From: Bedellia somnulentella
Taxonomy: Eukaryota > Arthropoda > Insecta > Lepidoptera > Bedelliidae
Direction of reading: 5' to 3'
NCBI GenBank assembly: GCA_963576735.1
Contig: OY755191.1
Location: 13,483,608 to 13,547,607 of the forward strand
DNA length: 64,000 nucleotides
The position numbers and the translations under genes are program-made. The notes beneath the pieces are model-generated. The model was not told where the DNA came from. It was given only the letters and a program-made list of their open reading frames with translations, and made no database searches. How positions within the stretch are numbered: the stretch's first letter is position 1; each line of letters opens with the position of its first letter. Below, one piece after another: positions 63,656-64,000 of the stretch.

Positions 63656-64000
63656 ATGTATGTATGTTCACAATTTTAGAGACGCAAATCAAACAATATC
63701 AATATTGAGAAAGTTTAAATAAAAAAGAAACATAATATTGCCAAAATAAAGGCTCAGTTCAATAAAATCCATCTTATTTTTTTTATCTACAATATTTTTC
63801 AAGCCGGAAAGGTATGAAATCTGAAAGTTTGCTCAAGTGTCTCATAACTTCATGTTTCCTATAGTAAAAAAGACTATAAAATCAGATTTATAGCTTTTTG
63901 CAACTCTCAGTCGCAGCAAATTAAGCATTTTAGATAAAAAAAAGTAACTACTGTAGGCTACATAATAAATTAATATTATTATAAGCCTTTTGTGTCCCAC
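63656..64000. other. SINE-A tail remainder and unique sequence
   Basis: ATGTATGTATG (63656-63668) continues the tail of the SINE-A cut by the transposon. The rest is AT-rich with no gene. Confidence 0.6.

Overview
This is a repeat-rich, AT-rich insect nuclear segment, most likely from a moth or butterfly (Lepidoptera). The evidence is two seven-transmembrane odorant-receptor genes with small phase-conserved C-terminal exons, Helitron ends of a type common in Lepidoptera, short (TATG)n-tailed elements at very high density, and an R4/Dong-like retrotransposon. There is no bacterial-style gene packing, and most of the sequence is transposon-derived.

Host genes. Two complete tandem odorant receptor genes lie on the + strand. 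OR-A runs 27051-37376 (five exons, 389 aa) and OR-B runs 38969-42477 (five exons, 407 aa). Exons 2-5 have identical lengths in both (100, 105, 156 and 48 bp) and identical phases. The last exon differs only at synonymous sites. Intron 2 of OR-A is about 6.5 kb because two copies of one LINE sit there tail to tail. A solitary receptor guanylyl-cyclase exon with one nonsense codon lies at 10703-11024 (-). A doubtful terminal exon lies at 48297-48477 (+).

Mobile elements. Left edge: an R4/Dong-like retrotransposon with an open 988-codon frame and a structured 3' UTR has inserted into a broken RTE-like LINE. That LINE in turn carries a DDE-like transposase fragment. A second RTE copy (29525-32165, +) is broken. 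A third (32268-35672, -) keeps an uninterrupted 1032-aa endonuclease/reverse transcriptase frame. Family 'SINE-A' (about 250 bp, more than 20 copies) shares about 85 bp of 5' end and about 50 bp of 3' end with this LINE, so it looks like its non-autonomous partner. Family 'SINE-B' is tRNA-headed and about 350 bp, with at least three different heads. A third family carries a tRNA-like core in either orientation between inverted flanks. DNA transposons include a deleted mariner (54031-55122), a TTA-flanked PIF/Harbinger-like remnant (21788-22809), foldback MITEs (20373-20866, 37849-38242) and Helitrons (56714-57583 and fragments).

Most interesting locus. At 61122-63647 a 2.5-kb element has long (about 140 bp) terminal inverted repeats and a perfect 8-bp target duplication. 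It sits in the tail of a SINE-A copy. It carries a broken gene of a widespread but, as far as I know, uncharacterised arthropod protein family (DGT..NTG and CLLH motifs). This context argues that the family is a transposase.
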